Below, piece by piece: positions 50,121 through 58,314 of a DNA stretch of 64,000 nt. The translations under genes and the position numbers were made by a program. The DNA comes from Nocardia veterana NBRC 100344 (lineage in GTDB: Bacteria > Actinomycetota > Actinomycetes > Mycobacteriales > Mycobacteriaceae). Within the stretch, counting starts at the first letter, position 1; each line of letters begins with the position of its first letter. Where the stretch lies: assembly GCF_000308855.1 (NCBI RefSeq), contig NZ_BAGM01000095.1, positions 78,688 through 142,687 on the forward strand, read 5' to 3'. The notes beneath the pieces were generated by a model that ran no database searches, was not told where the DNA came from, and worked only from the letters and a program-made list of their open reading frames with translations.

Positions 50121-51391
50121 TGACCGCGTCGACCCTCGTCGACACCCGCCCCACTCCCACCGCCACCGCCGCCCGCGCCTGGTGGGGCGTGGCCGCGGCG
50201 GTCTTCGCGATCGCCTGGGGCGGTAACGAATTCACCCCGCTGCTGGTGATGTACAAGAACGACGGTCTGCCGGTCACCACGGTGAATCTGCTGCTGTTCG
50301 AATACGTCCTGGGCATCGTGCCCGCACTGCTGATCGGCGGCCCGCTGTCGGACCGCTACGGGCGCCGCCGGTTGATGTGCCCGGCGCCGCTGATCACGGC
50401 CCTCGGTTCGACGCTGCTGGCTTTCGGTGCCGGCACGGTGCCGATGCTGTCGATCGGCCGAGTGCTGTGCGGTATCGGATTGGGCCTGGCGATGGCCGTG
50501 GGCAGCAGCTGGGTCAAGGAGTTGTCGCAGCCGCCGTTCGCCTCGGCGTCGGCTCCGGGGACCGGGGCGCGGCGCTCGGCGATGAGCCTCACCGGCGGTT
50601 TCGCCATCGGTGCGGGGCTGGCCGGGGTGCTCGCGCAGTGGGCGCCGTGGCCGGCGACGCTGGCCTATCTGATCAATGTGGCGCTGTGCCTGATCGCGGC
50701 CGTCTGGGTTTTGCGCGCACCGGAAACCGTGGCGACACAACGGACTCCACAGCCGCTGTGGGAGGATTTGCGGATTCCGGCGGCCGGCCATCGGCGGTTT
50801 CGCGCCGTCGCGCTGCCCTTGGCGCTGTGGCTGTTCACCTCGGCCGCCGCGGCGTACGCGATTCTGCCGACCCTGGCCGCCGACCGCGTCGCCGGGACAC
50901 CGATCGCCTTCTCGGCGCTGATCACGGTGATCACCCTCGGCTGCGGCTTCGCCATCCAGTCGGTGGCGCGGCGGATCGACCTGCCGGGCACGGCCCGGAT
51001 CGCGGTCCTGTCGCTGGTGCTGACCACGGCCGGTATGGGAGCGGCGGTGTATGCGGCAGCGACATTGCATCTGTGGGCGGTCGTCGCGACCGCGGCCGTG
51101 CTCGGCTTCGGATTCGGCATCGGGATGGTCGCCGGGCTGCAGGAGATCGAGCGAATCGCCCGGCCCGACGATCTCGCCGGGTTGACCGCGGTGTTCTACT
51201 CGGTGAGCTATCTCGGCTTCGGTTCACCGGCCCTGTTGTCGCTGCTGCACAATGCGCTGCACCTCGGCTACCCGGTGATGTTCGCGGCCGGCGCGGTGAT
51301 CGCGCTGGCCTGTCTTGCGGTGGTGGTCAACAACTATCGCGATCCGGACGCCACGACGGCCGCCGTGCCGGCCGGCCGACGCGTGCCGTAG
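50120..51391 (+). CDS. MFS transporter (next to GntR)
   Basis: The twelve-segment major facilitator has the motif GPLSDRYGRRRLM in loop 2-3 and helices such as LLIGGPLSDR, IGRVLCGIGLGLAMAVGSSW and LTGGFAIGAGLAGVLAQW. The ATG at 50120 overlaps the GntR stop (TGATG). A GTG one codon earlier is also possible. Likely a small-molecule exporter regulated by the GntR protein. A long terminator follows at 51462-51495. Confidence 0.9.
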   Translation: MTASTLVDTRPTPTATAARAWWGVAAAVFAIAWGGNEFTPLLVMYKNDGLPVTTVNLLLFEYVLGIVPALLIGGPLSDRYGRRRLMCPAPLITALGSTLLAFGAGTVPMLSIGRVLCGIGLGLAMAVGSSWVKELSQPPFASASAPGTGARRSAMSLTGGFAIGAGLAGVLAQWAPWPATLAYLINVALCLIAAVWVLRAPETVATQRTPQPLWEDLRIPAAGHRRFRAVALPLALWLFTSAAAAYAILPTLAADRVAGTPIAFSALITVITLGCGFAIQSVARRIDLPGTARIAVLSLVLTTAGMGAAVYAAATLHLWAVVATAAVLGFGFGIGMVAGLQEIERIARPDDLAGLTAVFYSVSYLGFGSPALLSLLHNALHLGYPVMFAAGAVIALACLAVVVNNYRDPDATTAAVPAGRRVP

Positions 51392-51461
51392 CCCCCCGGA
51401 TTCGCCTCGGCCCGGGAATTCCGGCACCGCACAGCTCCCGCGACCCTACGCCACCCAGACC

Positions 51462-51495
51462 CGACTGCTCCCGCCGAGTGCGGCGGGAGCAGTCG
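51462..51495. terminator. Bidirectional terminator between convergent genes
   Basis: A 15-bp perfect stem (51462-51476 with 51481-51495, arm CGACTGCTCCCGCCG) with loop AGTG lies between the MFS gene (plus) and the second Hsp70-like gene (minus). It is symmetrical enough to serve both. No strong T-run is present on either side. Confidence 0.75.
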
Positions 51496-51527
51496 CCGGT
51501 CGACGATGCGACCGAATCAGCCCGAGG

Positions 51528-52745
51528 TCAGCGCTGTACGTGGACGACACCGGCGCCCATGGATTGTGCGCCGGCCTCGTCACCGACCACGGCCGTCGCC
51601 GCGAACAGGGCGCCACCGGCCGCGACCGCGACGGTCACCGCGACCCGGGACAACCGTCGCCGCAGCATCCGCGGCTGTGCGGGCCGTTCGGCGGGCTCGG
51701 CGACGCCGTCGTCCTGCGCCGCTTCGGCGGCGCGGCGGGCGAGGATGGCCGCCCCCTCGGCGATGGTTCGTTCCGGGTCGGGAGCGACGATCACCGGACG
51801 CGCCAGCGCGCTGGACAGGACCGCGGCGACCTCCGGCGGCCGGGCGGCACCGCCCACCACCAGCACGCAGTCGACATCGGCCATGGTGACATCGGCGCGA
51901 CGCAGGCAGTCGTAGACCACATCGAGGGACTCGCGGATGTGCGCCGTACGCAAGGCGGTGATCACGGCGTCGGAATCGGCCGCCGACGATTCGCCGGTGC
52001 GCCAGTTCTGCTGGGCGGCCATCTTGGCGCCGAATGCGCGACCGCCGAATGCCGTGGAGCGCAACGGCTCTCCGATCACCGGGCGAGCCGGGCTGCCCGC
52101 CCCGATGCGGACCAGTGTGACGGTCAGGCCGGAGCCGCCCAGATCGTAGACCAGCGCCAGCCCCGGCATCAGCGGCCCGTGGGCCACCGTCAACCAGGCC
52201 GCGGCCGCGACCGGTTCGGCGACCAGGGCAGCATGGGACAGGCCGATGCCGTCCAGCGCCGCCCGCAGTTCCGCTACCCGCTCGGCGGAATAGCTCACCG
52301 GATGGGTCACCGCCACAGCGGTTTCCGGACGGCCCGGCGCGGCCGCCACCACATGCGCGGAAACGTCCGCCACCACCGTCCGGGCCACCGTCGCGACCAG
52401 ATCGGCCGACGACAGCGACCGATGGCCGACCCGGGCGGTGCGGCCGCGTTCGGTGAGGTCCGCGAAATCGGTGACCGCGCGGCCGTGCCGCGGAATCCGT
52501 CCTACCCGGGCGCTGCCGGTGCTGTCGAAAGTCAGTGTGGTGCGCCAGGTTCCGGGTGCCGTCCGCTGTGCGGACTGCGCCTGCCGCGGACCGGATGCCC
52601 GCCGGCCCCGGCCGGTGGCCACACGCCCACCGGATTCGCCGGACGCGCCCCGCCTGCGCCCGCGCGTTGCCTTCCCGCTCTCAGCAGTATCGATGGCGCA
52701 CACCGTGTTGACCGTGCCGATACTCACTCCGAGCCCAACCGTCAT
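51528..52745 (-). CDS. Second Hsp70-like membrane-anchored protein
   Basis: This 405-residue paralogue of the 43910-46144 product shares MTVGLGVSIGTVNTVCAID, LALVYDLGGSGLTVTLV and the adenosine motif VLVVGGAARPPEVAAVL. It lacks a substrate-binding domain and ends after one membrane segment (RVAVTVAVAAGGALFAATAVVG) with only about 17 outside residues. A basic insert of about 45 residues (Arg/Gly-rich) follows the first phosphate loop. The ATG at 52743-52745 has GAGGGG seven bases upstream. Function is unknown. Confidence 0.8.
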   Translation of the reverse strand: MTVGLGVSIGTVNTVCAIDTAESGKATRGRRRGASGESGGRVATGRGRRASGPRQAQSAQRTAPGTWRTTLTFDSTGSARVGRIPRHGRAVTDFADLTERGRTARVGHRSLSSADLVATVARTVVADVSAHVVAAAPGRPETAVAVTHPVSYSAERVAELRAALDGIGLSHAALVAEPVAAAAWLTVAHGPLMPGLALVYDLGGSGLTVTLVRIGAGSPARPVIGEPLRSTAFGGRAFGAKMAAQQNWRTGESSAADSDAVITALRTAHIRESLDVVYDCLRRADVTMADVDCVLVVGGAARPPEVAAVLSSALARPVIVAPDPERTIAEGAAILARRAAEAAQDDGVAEPAERPAQPRMLRRRLSRVAVTVAVAAGGALFAATAVVGDEAGAQSMGAGVVHVQR

Positions 52746-53178
52746 CACAATTCCCCTCGATCGACGAGCGTCCGTTCGCTGACCTGTCCCGACCCGGCAC
52801 TCAGGCAACCATTGTGCTGAGAACTTGCCAAGCACCGGACAACCGGTTGTCCGCACAACCGCCGCACCGCACGACGAGCTCGCCTATCTCGCAGATATCC
52901 GCCTTCACCTGCGGTAACAAATCAGGCAATTCCCACGAGCAGTGGACGATTCGCGACACCGACCGAACGGTACGGGTTTGCCAGCAAGCGTCCAAGTAAC
53001 CTCGGACACCGTATACCGAAGGACGGCAACCGTCGGGCCATCCGCGAAAATCGCCGTCCCCGAAGCGGATCGAGCATCCGGCGAGGTGCGGGCCGCGCGA
53101 GCCGCCGGCCGGCCGGGGCGGCGACCCGAGCCGCCGGCGGCAGGCGAATTCGGCCGTCGCATCGAAGAATTCGTCGAC
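52746..53178. other. Gene-poor stretch with the shared 11-bp motif
   Basis: I find no supportable gene here. The minus-strand motif ACTTGGACGCT (plus coordinates 52987-52997) is shared with the first Hsp70-like locus. Here TTGGAC is followed after 17 bp by TACCGT, a fair -35/-10 pair, giving a 5' leader of about 220 bases for the Hsp70-like gene. A minus-strand frame at 52801-52995 is open but has no family features. Confidence 0.4.
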
Positions 53179-53208
53179 CGGGCAGTGCGATCAGGGCACC
53201 ACTGCCCG
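53179..53208 (-). terminator. Terminator of the sulfate importer operon
   Basis: Nine-bp perfect arms CGGGCAGTG (53179-53187) and CACTGCCCG (53200-53208) with a 12-nt loop begin 19 bases after the cysA stop in the direction of its transcription. No T-run. Confidence 0.6.
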
Positions 53209-53227
53209 TGCCTCCGATGTGCCGGGA

Positions 53228-54223
53228 TCAGGCGGCGGGCAGCTCCGGAATCCGGGTGGCGCGAGCGAACACCGTCTCCCCCTCACCCAGCCGCAGTGCC
53301 TCGGCATCGCCGCGGGTCACCTGGGCGGTGAACAGATCGCCGGTGGCGGCATTGCGCAGTTCCAGCCGCACCTCGAAACCCAATCGGACGATCCGTTCCA
53401 CGGTGGCCCGGGTGACGCCGGCCGACTCCGCGGTGCCCTCGTGCTCGGCCAGCGCCATACCCGGGTCGCGCCCGATGCGAATATCGTGCGGCCGCACCAG
53501 ATGTCCGTTCAGCTTGGCCACCGCACCCAGGAAGGACATGACGAATTCGTTCGCGGGGCGGTCGTAGACATCCTCGGGGGTGCCGACCTGTTCGATGCGC
53601 CCGGCATTCATCACCGCGATCCGGTCGGCGACGTCGAGCGCCTCCTCCTGATCGTGGGTGACCAGCACCGTCGTCACGTGGACTTCCTCGTGCAGGCGAC
53701 GCAACCAGGTGCGCAAGTCCTGGCGCACCTTCGCGTCGAGAGCGCCGAAGGGTTCGTCGAGCAGCAGCACCTGCGGATCGACCGCCAGCGCGCGGGCCAG
53801 GGCCATGCGCTGCCGCTGGCCACCCGACAGCTGTGCCGGGTAGCGGTGCTGGAACCCGTCCAGACCGACGATGCCGAGCAATTCGTCGACCCGCTTGCGG
53901 ATCTCGTTCTTGGGCCGCTTGCGAATCTTGAGCCCGAACGCCACGTTGTCGCGGACGGTCATATGTTTGAACGCCGCGTAGTGCTGGAAGACGAACCCGA
54001 TATCCCGCTTCTGCGGCGATACCCGGGTGACGTCGCGGTCGGCGATGGTCACGACGCCCGAATCCAGCGTCTCCAACCCGGCGATCGACCGCAGCAGCGT
54101 CGACTTACCGGACCCCGACGGACCCAGCAGGGCGGTCAGCTCACCGGACGGGATGTCGATGCTCACGTTGTCGAGCGCGGCGAACGAGCCGTAACGCTTG
54201 TTCGCGCCGGTAACGGTAATCAT
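53228..54223 (-). CDS. cysA: Sulfate/thiosulfate ABC importer ATPase CysA
   Basis: This powers sulfate uptake. It has Walker A GPSGSGKSTLLRSIAG, Q loop FVFQHYAAFKHMTVRDNVAFG, signature LSGGQRQRMALARAL and Walker B LLLDEPFGALDAKVR. The FKHMTVRDNVAFGL block and C-terminal regulatory TOBE-like domain match CysA. It is 331 residues, somewhat shorter than enteric CysA because the C-terminal domain is reduced. Last gene of subI-cysT-cysW-cysA. Confidence 0.95.
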   Translation of the reverse strand: MITVTGANKRYGSFAALDNVSIDIPSGELTALLGPSGSGKSTLLRSIAGLETLDSGVVTIADRDVTRVSPQKRDIGFVFQHYAAFKHMTVRDNVAFGLKIRKRPKNEIRKRVDELLGIVGLDGFQHRYPAQLSGGQRQRMALARALAVDPQVLLLDEPFGALDAKVRQDLRTWLRRLHEEVHVTTVLVTHDQEEALDVADRIAVMNAGRIEQVGTPEDVYDRPANEFVMSFLGAVAKLNGHLVRPHDIRIGRDPGMALAEHEGTAESAGVTRATVERIVRLGFEVRLELRNAATGDLFTAQVTRGDAEALRLGEGETVFARATRIPELPAA

Positions 54224-54242
54224 GTGCGTGCCTCCGGCGTGA

Positions 54243-55052
54243 TCATTTGACAGTGCCCCGCTTGCGTTCGAGGAGGGTCATCAGGATGAGGGTGACGAGT
54301 GCCATGCCCATGAGCAGCGTCGCCGCGCAATAGGCGCCGAAGGTGTTGTGGTCGTTGATATAACGCCCGTGGACCAGCAACGTCAGCGTCTGCGAGATGC
54401 CGGGCAGACCGGACGACACCATGATCACCGCGCCGAATTCGCCGAGTGCGCGGGCGACGGTGAGCACGATGCCGTAGGTCAGGCCCCAGCGGATGGCCGG
54501 CAGCGTGATCCGCCAGAAGGTCTGCCACCGGTTCGCGCCCAGGGTGGCCGCGGCCTGCTCCTGATCGTCGCCGATCTCGTGCAGCACCGGCACGACTTCG
54601 CTGACCACGAACGGCAGGGTGACGAAGATGGTGGCGATCACCATGCCCGGTAAGCCGAAGATCACCCGGAAGCCGAGGCTGTCCAAACCGCCGAACCAGC
54701 CGCCCACGCCCCACAGCATGATCAACGAAACGCCGACCACCACCGGCGAAACGGCGAACGGCAGGTCCACCACGCCCTGAATCAGGCTGCGCCCCCGGAA
54801 GTTTCCGCGGACCAGCGCGATCGCGGTGATGACGCCGAACACGACGTTGACCGGAACCACGATCACCACGATCAGCAGCGACAGGTTGAATGCCGAGACC
54901 GCGGCGGGGGTGCTGATGGAGTCGACGAAGGCGGCGATACCGTGCTCGAAACTGCGCCACAGGATGATGGCCAGCGGCGCCACCAGCAGAACGATCAGAT
55001 AGGCGAGCGCGATCACCCGCAGCGAAATCCGGGACGGAGCGGACAGTTTCAT
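54243..55052 (-). CDS. cysW: Sulfate ABC importer permease CysW
   Basis: The 269-residue inner-membrane permease has six segments (ALAYLIVLLVAPLAIIL at the start) and the EAA-type loop GDDQEQAAATLGANRWQTFWRITLPAIRWGL. LARALGEFGAVIMVSSGLP is typical of sulfate permeases. It overlaps cysT by 4 bp (ATGA) and ends 19 bp before cysA. Confidence 0.95.
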   Translation of the reverse strand: MKLSAPSRISLRVIALAYLIVLLVAPLAIILWRSFEHGIAAFVDSISTPAAVSAFNLSLLIVVIVVPVNVVFGVITAIALVRGNFRGRSLIQGVVDLPFAVSPVVVGVSLIMLWGVGGWFGGLDSLGFRVIFGLPGMVIATIFVTLPFVVSEVVPVLHEIGDDQEQAAATLGANRWQTFWRITLPAIRWGLTYGIVLTVARALGEFGAVIMVSSGLPGISQTLTLLVHGRYINDHNTFGAYCAATLLMGMALVTLILMTLLERKRGTVK

Positions 55053-55951
55053 CGGCTGGCCTGTTCCTTGCGGGTGGTGCGGTCGGCGAAGATGCGCAGG
55101 ATCACCAGGGTGGCGAAGGAGATCACCAGCAGCGCCACCGACACCGCCGCCGCGTTCACCGGACGATCCACCTCGATCTGCTGCTGAATGTACTGGGACG
55201 CCATCTGCGTCCGCCGCGGAATGTTGCCGCCGATCAAGACGACCGAGCCGTATTCCCCGATGGCACGGGCGAAGGCCAGGCCGCCGCCGGAGATGATGGC
55301 CGGGGCCAGTGAAGGCAGCACCACGCGCCGGAAAATCGTGAGGTTGTCCGCACCCAGCGACGCCGCGGCCTGCTCGACCTCCTTGTCCGCCTCGATCAGT
55401 ACCGGCTGCACCGAGCGGACCACGAACGGCAAGGTCACGAACGCCAGCGCCACCACCAGGCCCGGCTGGGTGGCGTTGAGGTGGATGCCGACCGGGCTCT
55501 GCGGCCCGTACAACGACAGCAGGACGATGCTCGCCACGATCGTCGGGAGGGCGAACGGCAGATCGATCAGCGCGTTGACCACGCCCTTACCCGGAAAATC
55601 ATCGCGAACCAGGACCCAGGCGACGATCGTCCCCATCACGACGTTGATCACCGCGACCACCGCCGAGACCAGAACCGTGACCCGCAACGCGTCCAATGCG
55701 GCGGAGGCGGTGATCGCATCCCAGAAACCCGACCAGCCCGCGTCGAACGAGTGCACCGTCAGCGCCGCCAGCGGCAACAGGACGATGATGCTGAGCCACA
55801 GGACGGTGATCGCCAGGCCCAGCGAACCCACCGATCCGGTCAAGCGCGACCGCCATGCCGGACCGGCGGGCTGCACCCGGAAGACGCCGGGACCAGCGGT
55901 CCCGGCGTCCGTACTACTGCCGACCTCGGCCTTCGTACTGCTGTCAGTCAC
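55049..55951 (-). CDS. cysT: Sulfate ABC importer permease CysT
   Basis: The second permease of the sulfate importer has 300 residues with a cytosolic lead of about 40. The EAA loop is KEVEQAAASLGADNLTIFRRVVLPSLAPAI. The sulfate-permease signature FARAIGEYGSVVLIGGNIP is clear. The start codon is GTG. It forms a heterodimer with CysW and lies 36 bp downstream of the binding-protein gene. Confidence 0.95.
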   Translation of the reverse strand: MTDSSTKAEVGSSTDAGTAGPGVFRVQPAGPAWRSRLTGSVGSLGLAITVLWLSIIVLLPLAALTVHSFDAGWSGFWDAITASAALDALRVTVLVSAVVAVINVVMGTIVAWVLVRDDFPGKGVVNALIDLPFALPTIVASIVLLSLYGPQSPVGIHLNATQPGLVVALAFVTLPFVVRSVQPVLIEADKEVEQAAASLGADNLTIFRRVVLPSLAPAIISGGGLAFARAIGEYGSVVLIGGNIPRRTQMASQYIQQQIEVDRPVNAAAVSVALLVISFATLVILRIFADRTTRKEQASR

Positions 55952-55987
55952 AGTTATCCAGTATTCCGTGTACCCCGAGCCACCGGC

Positions 55988-57046
55988 TCACTTGGTGGCT
56001 TTGTCGTAGAGCACGGCGATGCTGCCGGTCTCGGGCGTGAACAGGTCCTTGTCGACCTTCTTCCACCCGCCCAGATCGGCGACCGTCCACAGCTTCTGCG
56101 GAGTGGGGAAATCCTTGCCGTACTGCGCGGTGACCTGCGGGTCGACCGGACGGAAACCGGCCTCGGCCCAAGCCTTCTGGCCCGCCTGCGAGTACAGGAA
56201 GTCCTTGAACGCCACGGCGGTGGTCGGGTTCTTGGCGTTCTTCAGCACGGCCACCGGATTTTCGATCTTGAAGGTGGTCGGCGGGATCACGTGCTCGATC
56301 GGGTCCCCGCTGCGCTCGGAGAAGATCGCCTCGTTCTCATAGCTCAACAGCACGTCGCCGGTGCCCTGCAGGAAGGTTTCCGTCGCTTCGCGACCCGACT
56401 TCGGCTGCACCTTCAGGTGCTCCTTGGAGATCAGCTTGCTCAGGTAGTCCAGCCCGGCCTGCGGATTCTTACCGCCCTCGCTCGCGGCCGCGTAGGGCGC
56501 CAGCAGATTCCACTTCGCCGAGCCGGAGCTGAACGGATTCGGGGTGACGACCTCGACTCCGGGCTTCAGCAGGTCGTTCCAGTCGTGGATGCCCTTCGGG
56601 TTGCCCTTGCGCACGGCGATCACGACGACCGAACCGAACGGCACACCCTTGTTCGCATCGGCATTCCAGTTCGAATCCACCAGGCCCGCGTCGACCAATC
56701 GGGTGATGTCCGGTTCCACGGAGAAGCTGACCACATCGGCCTGCGCGCCGTCCTTCACCTTGCGCGACTGATCGCCCGAGGCGCCGTAGGACGGCTGGAT
56801 CTGCGCTCCCTTTCCGGGTGCGGTCTTGGTGAACTCGGAGATCACCTTGTCGTATCCCGGCTTGGCGACGGAATAGGCGAACAGCGTCAGCTGACCGCCG
56901 CCGCCGGCGGCGGAGTCGCCGCCCGGGGTATCGCTGGAACCGCCGCTGCACGCCGTCAACGCGACGGCCGCCAGGGCCGTCAGCGCCACGGCGATACGTC
57001 CTCGACGCAACGAGAACCTGGTTCCGGTGGACGATCTGCCAGACAT
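55988..57046 (-). CDS. subI: Sulfate-binding lipoprotein SubI
   Basis: This is the extracellular sulfate receptor of the importer. The lipobox is LTAC, with the lipidated cysteine at about residue 33 after a signal peptide (RIAVALTALAAVALTAC). The mature part has LTLFAYSVAKPGYDKVI, TPNPFSSGSAKWNLLAPYAAAS and GTGDVLLSYENEAIF, family marks of sulfate-binding proteins. It is 352 residues. First gene of the importer operon; a cysteine-containing leader ORF lies about 190 bp upstream. Confidence 0.96.
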   Translation of the reverse strand: MSGRSSTGTRFSLRRGRIAVALTALAAVALTACSGGSSDTPGGDSAAGGGGQLTLFAYSVAKPGYDKVISEFTKTAPGKGAQIQPSYGASGDQSRKVKDGAQADVVSFSVEPDITRLVDAGLVDSNWNADANKGVPFGSVVVIAVRKGNPKGIHDWNDLLKPGVEVVTPNPFSSGSAKWNLLAPYAAASEGGKNPQAGLDYLSKLISKEHLKVQPKSGREATETFLQGTGDVLLSYENEAIFSERSGDPIEHVIPPTTFKIENPVAVLKNAKNPTTAVAFKDFLYSQAGQKAWAEAGFRPVDPQVTAQYGKDFPTPQKLWTVADLGGWKKVDKDLFTPETGSIAVLYDKATK

Positions 57047-57236
57047 GGAATTGACCTTTCCTCACCGCCCGCCACCCGTCGCACATCGCTGTCGGGGCGG
57101 AAGAATTCGATTCAGCAGTAGACCTGTCCCTGGGGTCGAGGGGACAGTGGCGCGACTGCGGTGGAACACCGCCGGGAGCGGAAACACTGCGAAAATTTGC
57201 GCGCCGGTCCGATGGGAACGCGCAGCGTGTCCGAAT

Positions 57237-57332
57237 CTAGTGCCGGCGACAGTGAATGTCTGCGACCACGAGGCAGCCGACCGCGATCAACGCCAATTCA
57301 TGGCGGACCTGCGGAACAACGCTCGATGACAC
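57237..57332 (-). CDS. Cysteine-containing leader peptide upstream of subI (Ms4533A-like)
   Basis: A 31-codon ORF starts at GTG 57330-57332, reads SSSVVPQVRHELALIAVG, and has cysteine codons at positions 20 and 28 and an end CRRH before TAG. A TANNNT box (TACAGT) lies 6 nt before the GTG and no ribosome-binding site exists, so translation should be leaderless. It belongs to a different sequence type from the sirA leader. Mycobacteria have comparable leaders before their sulfate-binding gene. Between its stop and subI lies CTGTCCC...GGGACAG (57124-57147), a possible attenuator hairpin. Confidence 0.75.
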   Translation of the reverse strand: MSSSVVPQVRHELALIAVGCLVVADIHCRRH

Positions 57333-57338
57333 GGGCAG

Positions 57339-57344
57339 ACTGTA
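57339..57344 (-). promoter_or_regulatory. -10 element of the subI leader transcript
   Basis: TACAGT on the minus strand matches the actinobacterial -10 consensus TANNNT and lies 6 nt from the GTG of the leader ORF, which marks that GTG as the probable first transcribed codon. Confidence 0.6.
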
Positions 57345-57551
57345 ACAGAGCCCATCGAACCGCGCGAATCGGACGAGGCCCCGGACGACGGTCGTCGGCA
57401 CTGCCCGGAAACCGCCTCCGACCGGCGCGAAGCATGAGCTTTTCGAATTCCTCGGACACCGTCGCCCGCCGCAACGACGACCGGGGCCCGGGCAGACCGT
57501 GGCGATGACCACAGTTGCCCGGACCCCGGGATGAGCATTCGCCGCGCGAAC

Positions 57552-57809
57552 CTACTCCTCGTCGGCGGCTTCCGGCGGACTCTCGTAGAGATCCAGCACC
57601 CATTCCTCGACGGCGGTCTCCTCACCGTCCTCGTCGGGCTCTTCGGCGCGGATCCGGTTCTGCAACCGCACGCCCAGGCCGAGCAGTTGCGCGGCGCGCA
57701 CCATCTCGATCGCCTCGTCGGGCGTGGCGTAGTGGGTGGCAATCAATCGGGGGCCGTCCTCGATCTCCAGGAGCTGCTCGAGGTCGACGAATTCCTCATC
57801 GGTTGGCAT
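57552..57809 (-). CDS. Small acidic hypothetical protein (85 aa, Rv2401-like place)
   Basis: A soluble acidic protein reads PTDEEFVDLEQLLEIEDGPRLIATHYATPDEAIEMVRAAQLLGLGVRLQNR and ends in an Asp/Glu-rich tail. The ATG at 57807-57809 gives 85 residues. I do not recognise a family. In M. tuberculosis small genes also lie between subI and the trehalase gene. Confidence 0.65.
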   Translation of the reverse strand: MPTDEEFVDLEQLLEIEDGPRLIATHYATPDEAIEMVRAAQLLGLGVRLQNRIRAEEPDEDGEETAVEEWVLDLYESPPEAADEE

Positions 57810-57846
57810 GGCCAGCACAGTACCCGCAACCTCCGACAGCGGACGG

Positions 57847-57924
57847 TTATCGCGTCAACAGCCAGGCGACGACGATCAGAACGAGCAGGGCGATCAGCGC
57901 CAGTTGGACCCGCGAGCGTGGCAT
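57847..57924 (-). CDS. 25-residue membrane microprotein
   Basis: The peptide MPRSRVQLALIALLVLIVVAWLLTR is a basic lead, one hydrophobic helix of about 18 residues and a final Arg, written here as PRSRVQLALIALLVL then IVVAWLLTR. Its ATG shares one base with the stop of the upstream membrane-protein gene (TGATG), so it can be translated by coupling without its own ribosome-binding site. Function is unknown; it may be a subunit or regulator of that protein. Confidence 0.6.
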   Translation of the reverse strand: MPRSRVQLALIALLVLIVVAWLLTR

Positions 57925-58205
57925 CAGACCGCTTCCTTGTGCATCGATCCGGAGGAGTGCATCGACGAACCCGACAACGCGGGCTCCAGCGGCGGTACCG
58001 GTTCGGGCTCGGGGACGGCGTCGGCGGCGACCGACCGATCCCGGCCGAGCAGCCGCAGCACCGTTCGCAGCCCGCGGTCGAGCAGATAGGCCAGCAGGAA
58101 ACTGAGCGGAACCGCCCCGATCAGGACCACGACGAACTGGGGGACGAACGGCAATCCGGCCACCCACAATTCGAAGCCGTCCCACCAGCCAGCAATGTGA
58201 TGCAC
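57924..58205 (-). CDS. Small membrane protein (93 aa, Rv2401A-like)
   Basis: One strong membrane segment or hairpin (FVPQFVVVLIGAVPLSFLLAYLL) lies in the first half and is followed by a basic helix RGLRTVLRLLGRDR. A Pro/Glu-rich tail ends in SGSMHKEAV. It is divergent from the trehalase gene. The stop overlaps the start of the 25-residue microprotein. Function is unknown. Confidence 0.7.
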   Translation of the reverse strand: MHHIAGWWDGFELWVAGLPFVPQFVVVLIGAVPLSFLLAYLLDRGLRTVLRLLGRDRSVAADAVPEPEPVPPLEPALSGSSMHSSGSMHKEAV

Positions 58206-58314
58206 TCCCCCAGCGTAGTACCACCGGCCTCATGGACCGCCAGGCGTGCCGCCGAACCGGCCCCGGTGCCGGCGGTCGGCGGAAATCGCGGCCCGGATCC
58301 ACCATGATGGCTGT

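Noticed and set aside
52801..52995. 64-codon minus-strand frame upstream of the second Hsp70-like gene
   Set aside because: Open but without ribosome-binding site or recognisable pattern; it may only be the 5' leader of the Hsp70-like transcript.
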